The notes under the pieces were generated by a model. That model made no database searches. It was not told the origin of the DNA and was given only the letters and a program-made list of their open reading frames with translations. Shown here one piece after another: positions 23,491-33,445 of a stretch of 64,000 nucleotides of DNA (position 1 is the first letter of the stretch; every line of letters starts with the position of its first letter). The translations under genes were made by a program, and so were the position numbers. The stretch is from Platerodrilus igneus. Lineage: Eukaryota > Arthropoda > Insecta > Coleoptera > Lycidae. The DNA lies in contig JARFIW010000941.1 of the NCBI GenBank assembly GCA_036346225.1, forward strand, positions 987,501 through 1,051,500, given 5' to 3'.

Positions 23491-23777
23491 GGTTGTAAAG
23501 GGGTACGCCCAAGGTTCCGTGTTCGAATCCCGACACAGTCCGCTTGAAAAATGTTAGGTGAGCAATTTTCATAAAAATACACCCTCGTTCGGATGAGAGG
23601 TAAAATGGAGGGCCTGTGTGTGAGTGTTGTCACGCACGTTAAAGATCCCTACCTTGCTTACAACAGCAAGGGTTCGGCAAAATTCCAAATTTTCCAGGTA
23701 AAAAAAACTCGCTTCCTGGTCAATGTAGTACCTTCGGGTGGAACATTGGAAAATCACATGTAAGGTTGTAAATGGGG
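23491..23777 (+). mobile_element. tRNA-derived SINE (23504-23763), 5'-truncated, with 13-bp target duplication
   Basis: The insert is flanked by GGTTGTAAAGGGG (23491-23503) and GGTTGTAAATGGGG (23764-23777), interrupting LINE-tail sequence that is continuous in other copies. It begins partway through a tRNA-like head: the B box GTGTTCGAATCCCGAC is kept and the A box is lost. The body (ATGAGAGG, GTCACGCACGTTAAAGATCC, CCAGGTAAAAAA) matches the SINE at 63763. It ends with a tail that can fold through CAATGT and ACATTG. Confidence 0.85.
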
Positions 23778-24255
23778 TAAGCAGCCTATGGTGCTAAGTT
23801 CCCCCAGCACTTAAACATTTGCCGATTTACTATTTTTTTAATATATCTTTTCACACAGTCAACATTAGTTGCAGGTATTTCACAACCAACACCTGTAGTT
23901 GTTTGTAATATTCATCAGATTTATCTGCGCTGATTTTTTCGTCATTAGGTTTTCCGTCTCAAAACTGGTTGGACAAGTATCTGCACTTATTTATATTCTG
24001 AGCTAGCCTACACAGTTCCCTGAAATTCTTACACAGCATGTATACAGCTCGATTCCTTTTCTATTGTTTTCTAATTTTATGCCCTATTTCACAAACGTTC
24101 AGTAAAGGGGGTTAAGCAGCCTATGGCTGCCAAGATCCCCCAACACTTAGACATTTGCCGAAATAATAGTTTTCCAGTAAATCCTTTCACACAATTAACA
24201 TTATTCGAGGATATTCCCCAACCAATACTTGTGGTTGCTTATAATAATCATCATG
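23778..24255 (-). mobile_element. RTE-like LINE 3' tail with 336-bp duplication, reverse strand
   Basis: The reverse complement matches the tail of the LINE at 40183-40579. The landmark GTGTGAAA..AT appears twice, 336 bases apart (reverse positions about 24188 and 23852), just as it does on the forward copy. The segment ends where the Gypsy-3 gag leader begins, near 24255. No coding sequence remains. Confidence 0.75.
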
Positions 24256-24303
24256 TTTAAGTACAGTTACTTTCTTTGTGCATTGTGTGGGAAAAATTCG
24301 AAA

Positions 24304-25548
24304 ATGGAAGAAGCTGGAGGCAGTAGAGATCAGTCGAGGACGGAATCAGGGGATCAAGGAAACGAGATGATAATGAGAATGCTAGAGAGGATGAACGAAG
24401 AGTCTAACCGAAAATTAGAGCAGATAAGCGGGAAAATTGAGCAATCGACTAAAGAATTTACAGAATTTAAAAATAGTCTTACCGTAAAAATGGGGGAAGT
24501 TGAAAATAGGGTTGAAAAAAATGAGCGTGATATTACAGATCTTCGACAGGAAATGGGAAATTTAAGATCCGAAGTACGCATTTTTTGTGAAGAAGAAATA
24601 AATGTAAAAATGACTGAAGTAACGGACTCATGTAGGGATCAGTTAGGCAGGGTAGAACGCGAAGTTAGTAGTATTAAATACAACATGTCAAGTTTAACGG
24701 GGGATGGTCCCAGATTTTATACAGGTGGAGTATCATTGGACCAACACATGAAGTTTTATGGCGACAACAGGGTAAATCCACAAATTTTTATTAATAGTGT
24801 AAGAAATCTAGTGGGAAATTTATTTGACGAACAGACTAAACTGAATACGATAAAGGCTTTATTAAAGGACAATGCGGAAGCATGGTACAATTTAGTAGGA
24901 CAGGACATAGACACGTATCAGGACTTTGAAAACAAATTTTTACAACACTACTGGAGTGATCACAAACAGGATCAGATTAGGGACGACTTGATTACAGGAA
25001 AATTTAAGGGAGAGTTTGCAGGTTCTAGGGAACAATATGCCATTCGAAAGTACAGTGTGGCCAAACAACTTCATCCACCATTGACGGACAGACAGATAAT
25101 CAAGTACTTATCACGACATTTTGAACTGGAAATTAGACAACACGTGGCCTTACAAAACATCACAGAACGGGAGACATTTTTAGAGTATTTGCAGAGATAT
25201 GACGATGTATGTGTAGGACGGACAAGAGAGATACGGGAACGGAACATTAACACGGTTAGGTTTGACAACAGGACACAGAATTTTGCGAGACGGCCGGACT
25301 ACAATAGGAATTTTCGACCGAATTGGGAACGACGAGGACAGGAATACAGAAGCAATAGTGCGACTAGGGGACCGACGCCAAGACCTAGTTACATGAGACA
25401 GAACAGTTTACCGGAAGTAAACAGGACTGTGACGAGCACGCCGAATAGAGACGGGGACACGGATATGAATGCGAGGAGGACGTACGCACAGGTTGTAGAA
25501 GGACAACCAGGACCGAGCACAGAAAACAGGACGAGACAGGATTTTTAG
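24304..25548 (+). CDS. gag: Gypsy-3 Gag polyprotein
   Basis: The open frame can be read from 24229, but its first 25 codons come from LINE tail and leader. The Met at 24304 (MEEAGGSRDQSR) is the more plausible start, giving about 414 residues. Residues 20-140 are strongly heptad-like and charged (EQISGKIEQSTKEF, EKNERDITDLRQEM), predicting a long coiled coil. The capsid-like core follows, with DQHMKFYGDNRVNPQIFINS and AEAWYNLVGQDIDTYQDFEN, comparable to Ty3/Gypsy capsid domains. The tail is Arg/Asn-rich (NRNFRPNWERRGQEY) and has no CCHC knuckle, so RNA binding may rely on basic residues. No internal stop exists across the frame. Confidence 0.75.
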   Translation: MEEAGGSRDQSRTESGDQGNEMIMRMLERMNEESNRKLEQISGKIEQSTKEFTEFKNSLTVKMGEVENRVEKNERDITDLRQEMGNLRSEVRIFCEEEINVKMTEVTDSCRDQLGRVEREVSSIKYNMSSLTGDGPRFYTGGVSLDQHMKFYGDNRVNPQIFINSVRNLVGNLFDEQTKLNTIKALLKDNAEAWYNLVGQDIDTYQDFENKFLQHYWSDHKQDQIRDDLITGKFKGEFAGSREQYAIRKYSVAKQLHPPLTDRQIIKYLSRHFELEIRQHVALQNITERETFLEYLQRYDDVCVGRTREIRERNINTVRFDNRTQNFARRPDYNRNFRPNWERRGQEYRSNSATRGPTPRPSYMRQNSLPEVNRTVTSTPNRDGDTDMNARRTYAQVVEGQPGPSTENRTRQDF

Positions 25549-25580
25549 AACGCGACAGACCACTAGATTTCAGTGTAAAT

Positions 25581-26831
25581 GTGTATGAACATCCACGTGA
25601 ATTTTTCAAAATTGAGGAGGAAGTAGAGCCAGAAACTGAGGAAAAATTATGTTTGCCAACTGTTAATATAGGAATTTTTGAGAATAATGTAGAAGTATTA
25701 CTTGATACGGGGGCAGAGGCGAGTTTAATATCGGAGGAATTCGTCAGCAAAATTAGGGATAAGGTTTGTGATAGAATTATGCCTATAAAGCGTAGCCATT
25801 TAGTAGCTCCAAATAAAAAGAAGTTTGCTGTAGTGAATAGCGTTGTGGTGCTTAGGATAAATATAGGAGGTTTAAGCTGTGAACAGGAGTTTGTAATTGT
25901 ACCTGGACTGAAGTTTCAGAGCATTTTAGGTGTTGACTGTATGATGCAGTTAGGGGTTTTGATAGATATGGAAAGGAAGGTAGTAAGGATTAAGGATAGG
26001 GTAGTGCCATGGAAGGGCAGTTATGAAGTCACAGAGGATGACACGGGGTTGTGTATTAATGTAGTAGAGGTAGAGGATGATGAAGGTAAACAGATCAACA
26101 CAATAAGATGTCCAGAGGATAGGATAGTAGAGGTTCAAGCTTTATTACAAAAACATGCAGAATTAGTGGGGGTAGAAGCAAGCACAGCGTTAGGATATGA
26201 GCACGTGTTAGAAGTGGAAAATTCAGAACCGTTCAACGGAAAGGTTTATCCAATTCCAGCAGCATATCGGGAGCAGGTGAAGGCAGAATTAAATAAAATG
26301 TTGGAAGATGGCATAATAGAGGTATCAAACACTCATTTCATAAATCCGTTGGTGGTAGTTAAGAAAAAGGATGATAGCATTCGTTTATGTTTAGATGCAC
26401 GAAAAATTAATCAACGGACCAAACCGCAATTCCATTGTCCACCATCCATGGACACAATTTTGACGAGGTTAAATGGCAAGTTTGTTTTTAATAAAGTAGA
26501 TTTAAGGAATTCATTCTGGCTGATTCCATTACACAAGAATTCTAGAAGGTACATAGGATTTTCCGTAGAGAGAAAAATCGAGAATTCTAAGGTAGTATCG
26601 TTTGGTTTGTCGGCAGAAAAGAAAATAAGAATAAATAAGAAACAGACAAGTGTAGGGACTGAAGAAGAAGTAATATTTAAGAGACAGGATAATAGGGATG
26701 ATGAGTTTATTTTATGTGAGATAATACGGATGATAAGTAAAGATATAGAAGGGGGAGAAATAGGGATGAAGAGTATTAGGATGGTGAGAAGAAAGACTTG
26801 GAGGGTCAAGAAGAGAGTTAGATTTAAATAA
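25581..26831 (+). CDS. pol: Gypsy-3 protease and truncated reverse transcriptase
   Basis: The frame lies 32 bases after gag in a different frame, so Pol would need frameshifting or reinitiation. Residues about 39-55 hold the retropepsin site VLLDTGAEASLIS, and ILGVDCMMQLGV follows near residue 112. Reverse transcriptase begins with EQVKAELNKMLEDGIIEVSN, then INPLVVVKKKDDSIRLCLDA, NKVDLRNSFWLIPLHKNSRR and YIGFSVE. After FGLSAEKK (about residue 350) homology is lost and the remaining 65 codons are Arg/Lys/Ile-rich. The catalytic YxDD block and everything beyond are missing. The protease may be functional; the polymerase cannot be. Confidence 0.78.
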   Translation: MYEHPREFFKIEEEVEPETEEKLCLPTVNIGIFENNVEVLLDTGAEASLISEEFVSKIRDKVCDRIMPIKRSHLVAPNKKKFAVVNSVVVLRINIGGLSCEQEFVIVPGLKFQSILGVDCMMQLGVLIDMERKVVRIKDRVVPWKGSYEVTEDDTGLCINVVEVEDDEGKQINTIRCPEDRIVEVQALLQKHAELVGVEASTALGYEHVLEVENSEPFNGKVYPIPAAYREQVKAELNKMLEDGIIEVSNTHFINPLVVVKKKDDSIRLCLDARKINQRTKPQFHCPPSMDTILTRLNGKFVFNKVDLRNSFWLIPLHKNSRRYIGFSVERKIENSKVVSFGLSAEKKIRINKKQTSVGTEEEVIFKRQDNRDDEFILCEIIRMISKDIEGGEIGMKSIRMVRRKTWRVKKRVRFK

Positions 26832-27215
26832 CTTGACGAACAAAGGATTGAGATAGGTGAATTTTAGTATAGATATAGAATAAAGAGTAGAAGTAGGTGT
26901 TTATAGAAAATAAAGCTAGGTATAGGATAAATAGGGGAGATAGTTAGAAATAGGTATATAGGATGAGAAGGAAAATTAAATGTAGGAAGAAAATAAGACA
27001 GGTTAAGTGTAGATATTTCTTATAAGATTAGTGGGGAGTTAGGAATAGAATAATAATAGGATAGGTATATAGGATGTATATAGGATGTTTATAAAATTAG
27101 GTGAGAGTTAGGAATAGGATAGGGATATAGGATAGATGTAAATATTTTTTGGATTGGATATAAGTTAGGTAAGTTAGATAGATAAGGGTAGAGAGAGATA
27201 GGCAATTTTTTTTGT
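26832..27215 (+). other. C-depleted, TAGG-rich tract
   Basis: The plus strand here is built from A, G and T with very few C. Motifs such as ATAGGATA, TATAGGATG and TTAGGAATAGG recur irregularly. The same bias already marks the last part of the preceding frame (from about 26640). I see no coding potential. It may be the 3' untranslated part of Gypsy-3 or decayed simple-sequence DNA. Confidence 0.6.
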
Positions 27216-29389
27216 AAATTTTTTTTGGCAGTCTAAATGCTTTATATTTGCATTCAAATAAGTGGGATTATTTGTATTCAAATAGGGGGAAAATACTCAA
27301 ATTTAGACCAGGGTAGAAAATTTATTAATTACATTAAATAATTTTAATCACCGTGTATAAGGAATTTTATTAGATAATACGCTTTATTAAAAAACCGTGG
27401 AGAATTAAAATTCATTTGCTTCATTAAAAATAAGAGATTTAAATTATTTACAAGACGCTTTCTATAAAAAGAAGCAGTATTAAAATGCTCAACGTGTAAT
27501 TTAATTATTCCGAGTAAAGAAACAAATGGAAATTACGTGCAAAATTTATATTAATTGATTCAAGTTTGGGTAACGAGTATTAAACAAAATGTACAGATAA
27601 TAATTGAATATTTGATTAGGATTCACTAAAAATTAAAGGGTATTATTTTAATTGGAGTTAATTGAACCATTAGTAACATATAATATGCATAAAAGCCTGT
27701 AAAAACCCAATAATATTCAAATCGTAGAAGTGTTAGTTAGAAGTAGGACGATTGAACACCTGCGTATTTTTAAAAGTCTCGTTCTGCGTAAATTTTGCAG
27801 ATAACAAATGGTTACAGAGAATGTTGGAGAAACCGTCGCTTAATATTCACGAGAAATGCTAATAAGGTGGGTTATTTCACAGTCCACGTGGATTGTACAA
27901 AACCGATAATAAATAATATCGATTTGTACCACTCAAAACAGGGTAGATAGAGACAGATAATATGCGCAAGACAGAGACACATATAGTAAAAGGCGTTATT
28001 TTAGCAACGTCACTGGGTTGCGATTGGTTAAAAATAAGAGGCAAACATGAGAGGTAAAAATAACATTTCTGTATAAAAATTAATTAGTTATTCTCAGACG
28101 TTGCGAGCCGTGTCGAAATTTCATAGATTTTAAACTTGGACGTGTGCAAATTTTGTAGAAGAGGTGCCGAGCGATCGAAAAGGGAACATAGAATGACGAA
28201 ATTCTGGAAACTGTCCGTTTTGGGGACAAAAGCAACGTATAGGCTAGCGATTATATATACCCGTGTTAATATGAGTTTCTCTCTCTTTGTTTTTCGATTT
28301 TGATTGAATAATTTAAACAGTTTGCTCGTATATTTTGGTGATTATTTAATACTTTAAAACAGTTTGCTCTTTACGTACTACGATGAAAGTAATTTAGTGC
28401 ACTTAGAAAAGAAGATGCAAGTTAATAAAGTCTAGTTATAATTGCGAGTACTGTACCAATTATTCAAATTTGCAACGACAAATGAATACACAAAAGTAGG
28501 CAGTTTTGGCGTATAGCGGGAAAGAAATCCACAAAACAAGATACAGATATACACAGGTGAGTTCCGGAAAAGCACTGAAACAACTTTAGATGAATGGTGG
28601 TGTAGAAAATTTTAAAGGCGACCAGTAATCCGAGGACCTAAACATAACCCAGTTGGAATGGTGTGATTAACAGAGGACGATGTACATTGGAGCCACGAGT
28701 GCATTAACCTTCAGGTAACTTATGCTTTGTTGTTCGATTTTTGATGTTTTGGGGTGTGTTGAATAACTTTATAATTTGTTTACTTAAAATGGACAGTAGT
28801 GAATTTGTACTAACAACAAATTTTTAATTTTAAGGTGAAATTTTCTTGTTTAAGTAGAAAGGGGTATTTAGTATTTATGTTCTTGATGAAAATTTGGGTA
28901 TGTCTTTGAGCTCAATTAGACGAACCTGGTTAATTAACGTAAAGGGGTGGGACATGCTCCCTTTGTACTCAGACTCAGGTCTGCATATATTGTTATAGTA
29001 ATTAGTAGGCATCCTACTAGGACTTTAATTCTGGATGCACATTAAAATGATAACAAATTTAATCTTGAAATTTTCTGATACTGAAATTTATGCTGAATTT
29101 TAATTTTGAAATTTTAATGTATTGTGAATATTGATGTAAATAGAGTTAACGTTGGTGTTTGTGGTAGGAATGTGTTTGTTTTTTTTTATGAATGAGGATG
29201 AAGGTTTAACTAGGTGAGCAGCCGAGGCGGAAAAGAGTAAGAGGCGATTAACAGAAGAAAGTCAACGGACCAGTTAAGTTAATAGCTTTTTGTACATTTC
29301 ACAGCATTCTTGACGCCCAATCTGTGGGGCTCGAATGTTTTGTTCTTTTTTAAAAGGGCCAGTTCCTGCAGATATGAGAGGATACACAG

Positions 29390-29390
<1 letters not shown>
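27216..29390. other. AT-rich noncoding interval
   Basis: No gene is recognised. A TATA-like TTATATATACCCG at about 28251 is followed by a TCTCTCTCTTT stretch, an arrangement like an LTR promoter, but I could find no partner repeat. A CAG|GTAAC splice-donor-like site is at 28715. Confidence 0.4.

Positions 29391-29391
<1 letters not shown>

Positions 29392-29423
<32 letters not shown>
29392..29423. repeat. (AT)n microsatellite
   Basis: Uninterrupted AT dinucleotides, about 16 units. Confidence 0.95.
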
Positions 29424-29425
<2 letters not shown>

Positions 29426-30881
29426 TGATGTGATAAGAAGGTCATAAGAGGTCATCGGCACCACATTCTGTGAAAAAAACCACTCCGAAGCTGAAAAAAT
29501 TAAATATTCAAATATTTAATTTTTACCCTGTATAATGCTTCTAGTAAGATAAGCTTATAATAGTATTTTCTAGTACGTAAGTCCCTTGATAATAAATCCA
29601 ATTTAAAAACAAGTTTCAACGCATGTTAAAAATATTAGTTAAAAACAAGTTCCTATTGCATTTTAATGCATGTTAAAAAGACCATAAAACAAGTTCTAAG
29701 GTGTAAAGATTCATACACTTTAAAAATACCAAACCACTTTAATATGAAGTTCTCGTCTTGAAAAACGTTATTTGTAACTTCTGGCGTAATACGATTCCAA
29801 GTATCTAATGCAAAGTTTGAATAAGGTATTTTGCTTTAAAAGAAGCTACTTGCTTGGATCGTTTGACAATACATTATCTTTACGCTAACTACTAACATGG
29901 GTGTATACACACCAATTAAATAAATTCGTTCAACGCGATAACTTTGGTAAAACTATAACCAGATGAGGTAACACGTTTTTAATAGCTATAAATTATTATG
30001 GGAGCAATAAACGCAAAGCGCTTCTATTCATTAATAAGAAATAGTAAAACTTCTATGATTGCAATAAATCTTAAGCTGACAGGCAATTAGGATGAAAACA
30101 TACGAAACTACAGTTAATTATTACATCATACGATGAGTTAGACCAACCAGAATATGATCGAAACGTTCGAAGACGGTGACGTATTGAAATTTTACTATAT
30201 AAAGCCGGTAAATAATGAGGATCATTCATTTCAAGATTCATTGATAGATAGTTACTGAATTGCTGTTTATAAAGCGCACCTACAACGTATCTATTGCTCC
30301 AATATAAATTAAAATTTATCATGGAGCAAGGTTACTCCGATATTTTAATCTATTATAAAAAAGTACTATCGAAAACTGATATAGTGGACTTCGATATATA
30401 GATTTATTTGAAATTGAAATTTAAAAATGGAACCAAGAATTTTTCGATGTTGTAATAGGGACAGGAACGCCTGCAAATGTTTGACGACCCAAAACGCAGT
30501 ATAACTTTGTTATAAACCCTTAGAGAGACGATTTGTGCTATTATTAAGTATATTAAGTTAGTATAAGATTTTTGTTTATAGAAAATTAGTTGCGAGTGGA
30601 TAATTTTTTTTAATTGTAAAGTTAGATTTTGAGGTGCCAATTCAGAAAAAAAATTTTCATTGATGTTTACTCAGAAGACTGAACAGAGAAACCGACTGTT
30701 GGCAGAATCTTTTGAGGCCATTCTGCAATGTCGACAAACTTCAACCTAAAATACGCGAACTTTTATAAGTATATTAAAACTCCATCGAGATAAGTAAAAA
30801 CCGCTAAAAAATATTTTATCAAATCAAGTTCAAGCCCTTCTTAATTATGCATTAATATTTATAATGTTTTTGTATGTATAA

Positions 30882-30882
<1 letters not shown>
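29424..30882. other. AT-rich noncoding interval
   Basis: Nothing beyond short open frames without motifs is visible. Confidence 0.5.
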
Positions 30883-30951
<69 letters not shown>

Positions 30952-30986
30952 CTATATACATATATATATATATATATACATATATT
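30883..30986. repeat. (CA)n then (TA)n compound microsatellite
   Basis: About 33 CA units (30883-30949) are followed by an alternating TA stretch to about 30986. An open frame on the minus strand consisting of repeated Cys-Val is an artefact of this repeat. Confidence 0.95.
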
Positions 30987-33160
30987 ATCGTGTAATTTGT
31001 AGATCGATTGTAGATACATAAGGTCATAGGTCAAGTTACGATAAAGTTAATTAGGTATTTTAAACAATTAAGATTGCACATATTCAACTTAAGGTAGGAA
31101 TGTAGGGTAATTTAGTTTGGGTTAATTTAATTTTAGTAAGCAGCTTTGCAGTCATTTATTTAGGCAGGAATAACATGATGTATTTATAGAGTAGACAACT
31201 AAAGTCTAAGATAACACGATGTAAATACAATCTTTATTTTAATTCTAGATAGTGTAAGACAAATAATAAAAGCTTTGCATTGGATCAATATTTCGAAGGG
31301 TAAACTTGATACGTTTAAATATAGCATGTTAAATAAGAGCTTGTTTGGTTGGGGTAAGAAAATCGATAGCTTCTCAGAATGTAAACGTACGTTACAAGCA
31401 GACACGAACCGATATTGCAGACAAAGTAGGATGTTAATAAAGTATATGTAAGACGGAGATGCAAGTGTCAATATCAGTTAGACTGCATAATAAACACGTG
31501 AACAAAGACAGTTGTATAGCCTGTAAATAGAGCAAGACGAATGATGTTGGTATCGATCGGAAAACTTGGAGAGAAATGAAGAGTTGTGATTGGACGTCAC
31601 AGATATACACGCAACACTTTCAAAATTAGGTAGGGTGATATACAATTGGGGATTTATAAGAAGGGAACATAAGTAAGAACAGGCGATATATAGGAGAAAG
31701 AAAGACGGAATGTGTTTTGTTAGTTTGGAAAGCGTGAATGTTATTAGAATTGATTCGTTAAGACGAGTTTTCGCTGAAAAGCTTTTACGGTTGACTATTT
31801 GCGAAGGTATTTCAAGTAAGTTTAGCTGTTTGTACATCGTATTTCAAGGAAAGCGGAGACCAGTTAGAAGTTTTCTTCGAAATTAGCGACGGTTTGGCCG
31901 GTTACTATGGGAAACGAGTGGACGGTTAGTGTTTTACGGAGAAATATTGTTGTTCGTTATAGTTCTACGTGCTAAAACTTGGAAAACAGGGGGTACACGG
32001 ACCCTATATAACCACCTCAGTGGAGAGTGAATTCTCTTATTCTTACGTTCTTTGCTTGCCTACGAAGTACTTCTAGTAAAAGTATTAAGTGATTTTTGTA
32101 TAATGAGCTGTAATTACACACAAGTTGGTGTGAAGTGATAAGTCAACTCAGTTAAAATTTGAGAATGAATAGAGAATTCTAAGCGAAGCGTTGACAAAGT
32201 ATGTAAGTACAAGCGACTATTATTTTGGGTATTGGAATGTATGGAAATCGTTAAAGAAATTGGAATTTACTGGTGAAGGCGGCAATTACAGATTTGTTTA
32301 TTATAAATGGGAATATTATATGGGTATTTTGGAAGTTGGATGCTTTTGGTTTATTACAGATTGTAGAGAGATTTTGAGGTAGCAGCATGCAGAGAATGAT
32401 GGTGATTCAACTGGGGGTGCAGTTCCATGGGCTGCAGCTGTATTAGACAGCATCATCTTCAAGGGCTGGTTGCGGACACCTGCTAGAGAGTAATAACCAG
32501 GTAACGAATTTTATAAAAACATATTGTGGTGATTATTGGCTGTTTCTTTTAACTTTTTGTGCATAGAGTGTTTACATGTTTTTATGAATTTAATGAACTG
32601 AAAATTTTATGGGACTTTTGTTGAAATTTATTCAGATACAAAAAGATAAATAATTTAAAGGTAACCAGGTTATGTTGTAAAAAGTAACGGGGACTTATTT
32701 TATTTTGACCATGCTCTAAATTTGCGCTCACGTTTAAAGAGTTTTACTGTGAGCTCATGTTAAGACAAAGAGGTTAACGTCAGGTATGAAGATAGCCCTC
32801 TTACTTTAATAAAGTATTTGTTTAATGAGGTTATCGAATCCTATTACATTTTGAAAAAGGAATTATGAATATTACAAATAATACAAGTGTACATAATGAA
32901 ACAAGTTTTGAAAATGTAATGTTTACTTCATGTAAATAGAGTGTAATGTACTTTGTAGATTGTGTTATTTTGAGATTGAGTGTAGGAAGTGCATGTCTTT
33001 TAGGTTACCGCTTGGAAGCTGATAGTGGGAGTTATTAATTTGAAAAGTTAAGATAAGATTTTATGAATGTCAGAATGACCAGCCGAGGTGTAGAGTCAGA
33101 CTCCACGAAATTATGTCGACCCAAGAGTGAGGCTCGATGGTGCCTGTTTAAAACCTCATG

Positions 33161-33163
<3 letters not shown>
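30987..33163. other. Noncoding interval with a possible promoter near 32007
   Basis: CCTATATAACC at about 32005 resembles a TATA box and is followed by a transcribed-looking leader and a CAG|GTAAC donor-like site at 32500. No downstream coding sequence is recognisable. It could be an orphan LTR or a decayed promoter. Two long minus-strand open frames (31199-31471 and 31478-31837) carry no domain I recognise. Confidence 0.4.

Positions 33164-33194
<31 letters not shown>
33164..33194. repeat. (TA)n microsatellite
   Basis: About 15 alternating TA units. Confidence 0.95.
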
Positions 33195-33200
<6 letters not shown>

Positions 33201-33339
33201 TTTAAATAGTTTATTACACAAGGTAAGTTGATAAATACTATAGTATTACAGTGAATAAGATGAAATAATAACTTAGACTTTTATGCAAAGCCCAAATGGT
33301 CATTTCAAATCGAGTTAGTAATTGAAAGATGGAAAATAT

Positions 33340-33445
33340 AAGGTCTTGGACAGGATTTGAACTTGTATCCTGGTTTTGCCGGAACCATGCGCGAATAGTG
33401 TACACAACTATTTTGTACGTATTTTTGTCAAAATAGGCGTAAATT
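33340..33445 (-). mobile_element. tRNA-like SINE fragment, reverse strand
   Basis: On the minus strand, GTTCAAATCCTGTCC matches a Pol III B box. About 40 bases upstream, TAGTTGTGTACACTATTCGC resembles an A box and anticodon arm. It differs from the SINE at 63763, so it would be a second family or a decayed tRNA pseudogene. There is no intact cloverleaf. Confidence 0.45.

Larger units (their letters stand above)
24256..27215 (+). mobile_element. Gypsy-3: Gypsy-type element with gag and protease, reverse transcriptase truncated
   Basis: Two long open frames encode Gag (24304-25548) and protease plus the first part of reverse transcriptase (25581-26831). RNase H and integrase are absent. No LTR pair was found. 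On the left the sequence abuts a LINE tail at about 24255, and on the right reverse transcriptase similarity ends near 26640 and gives way to C-poor sequence. It may be an internally deleted, non-autonomous derivative whose Gag is still intact. Confidence 0.7.

Noticed and set aside
29279..29464. Open frame through the (AT)n repeat on the minus strand
   Set aside because: The Ile/Tyr run is only translated microsatellite.
30845..31027. Minus-strand open frame with a Cys-Val run
   Set aside because: It is the translated (CA)n repeat.
31478..31837. 119-codon minus-strand open frame as a gene
   Set aside because: No recognisable domain, and composition is like the surrounding AT-rich noncoding DNA.
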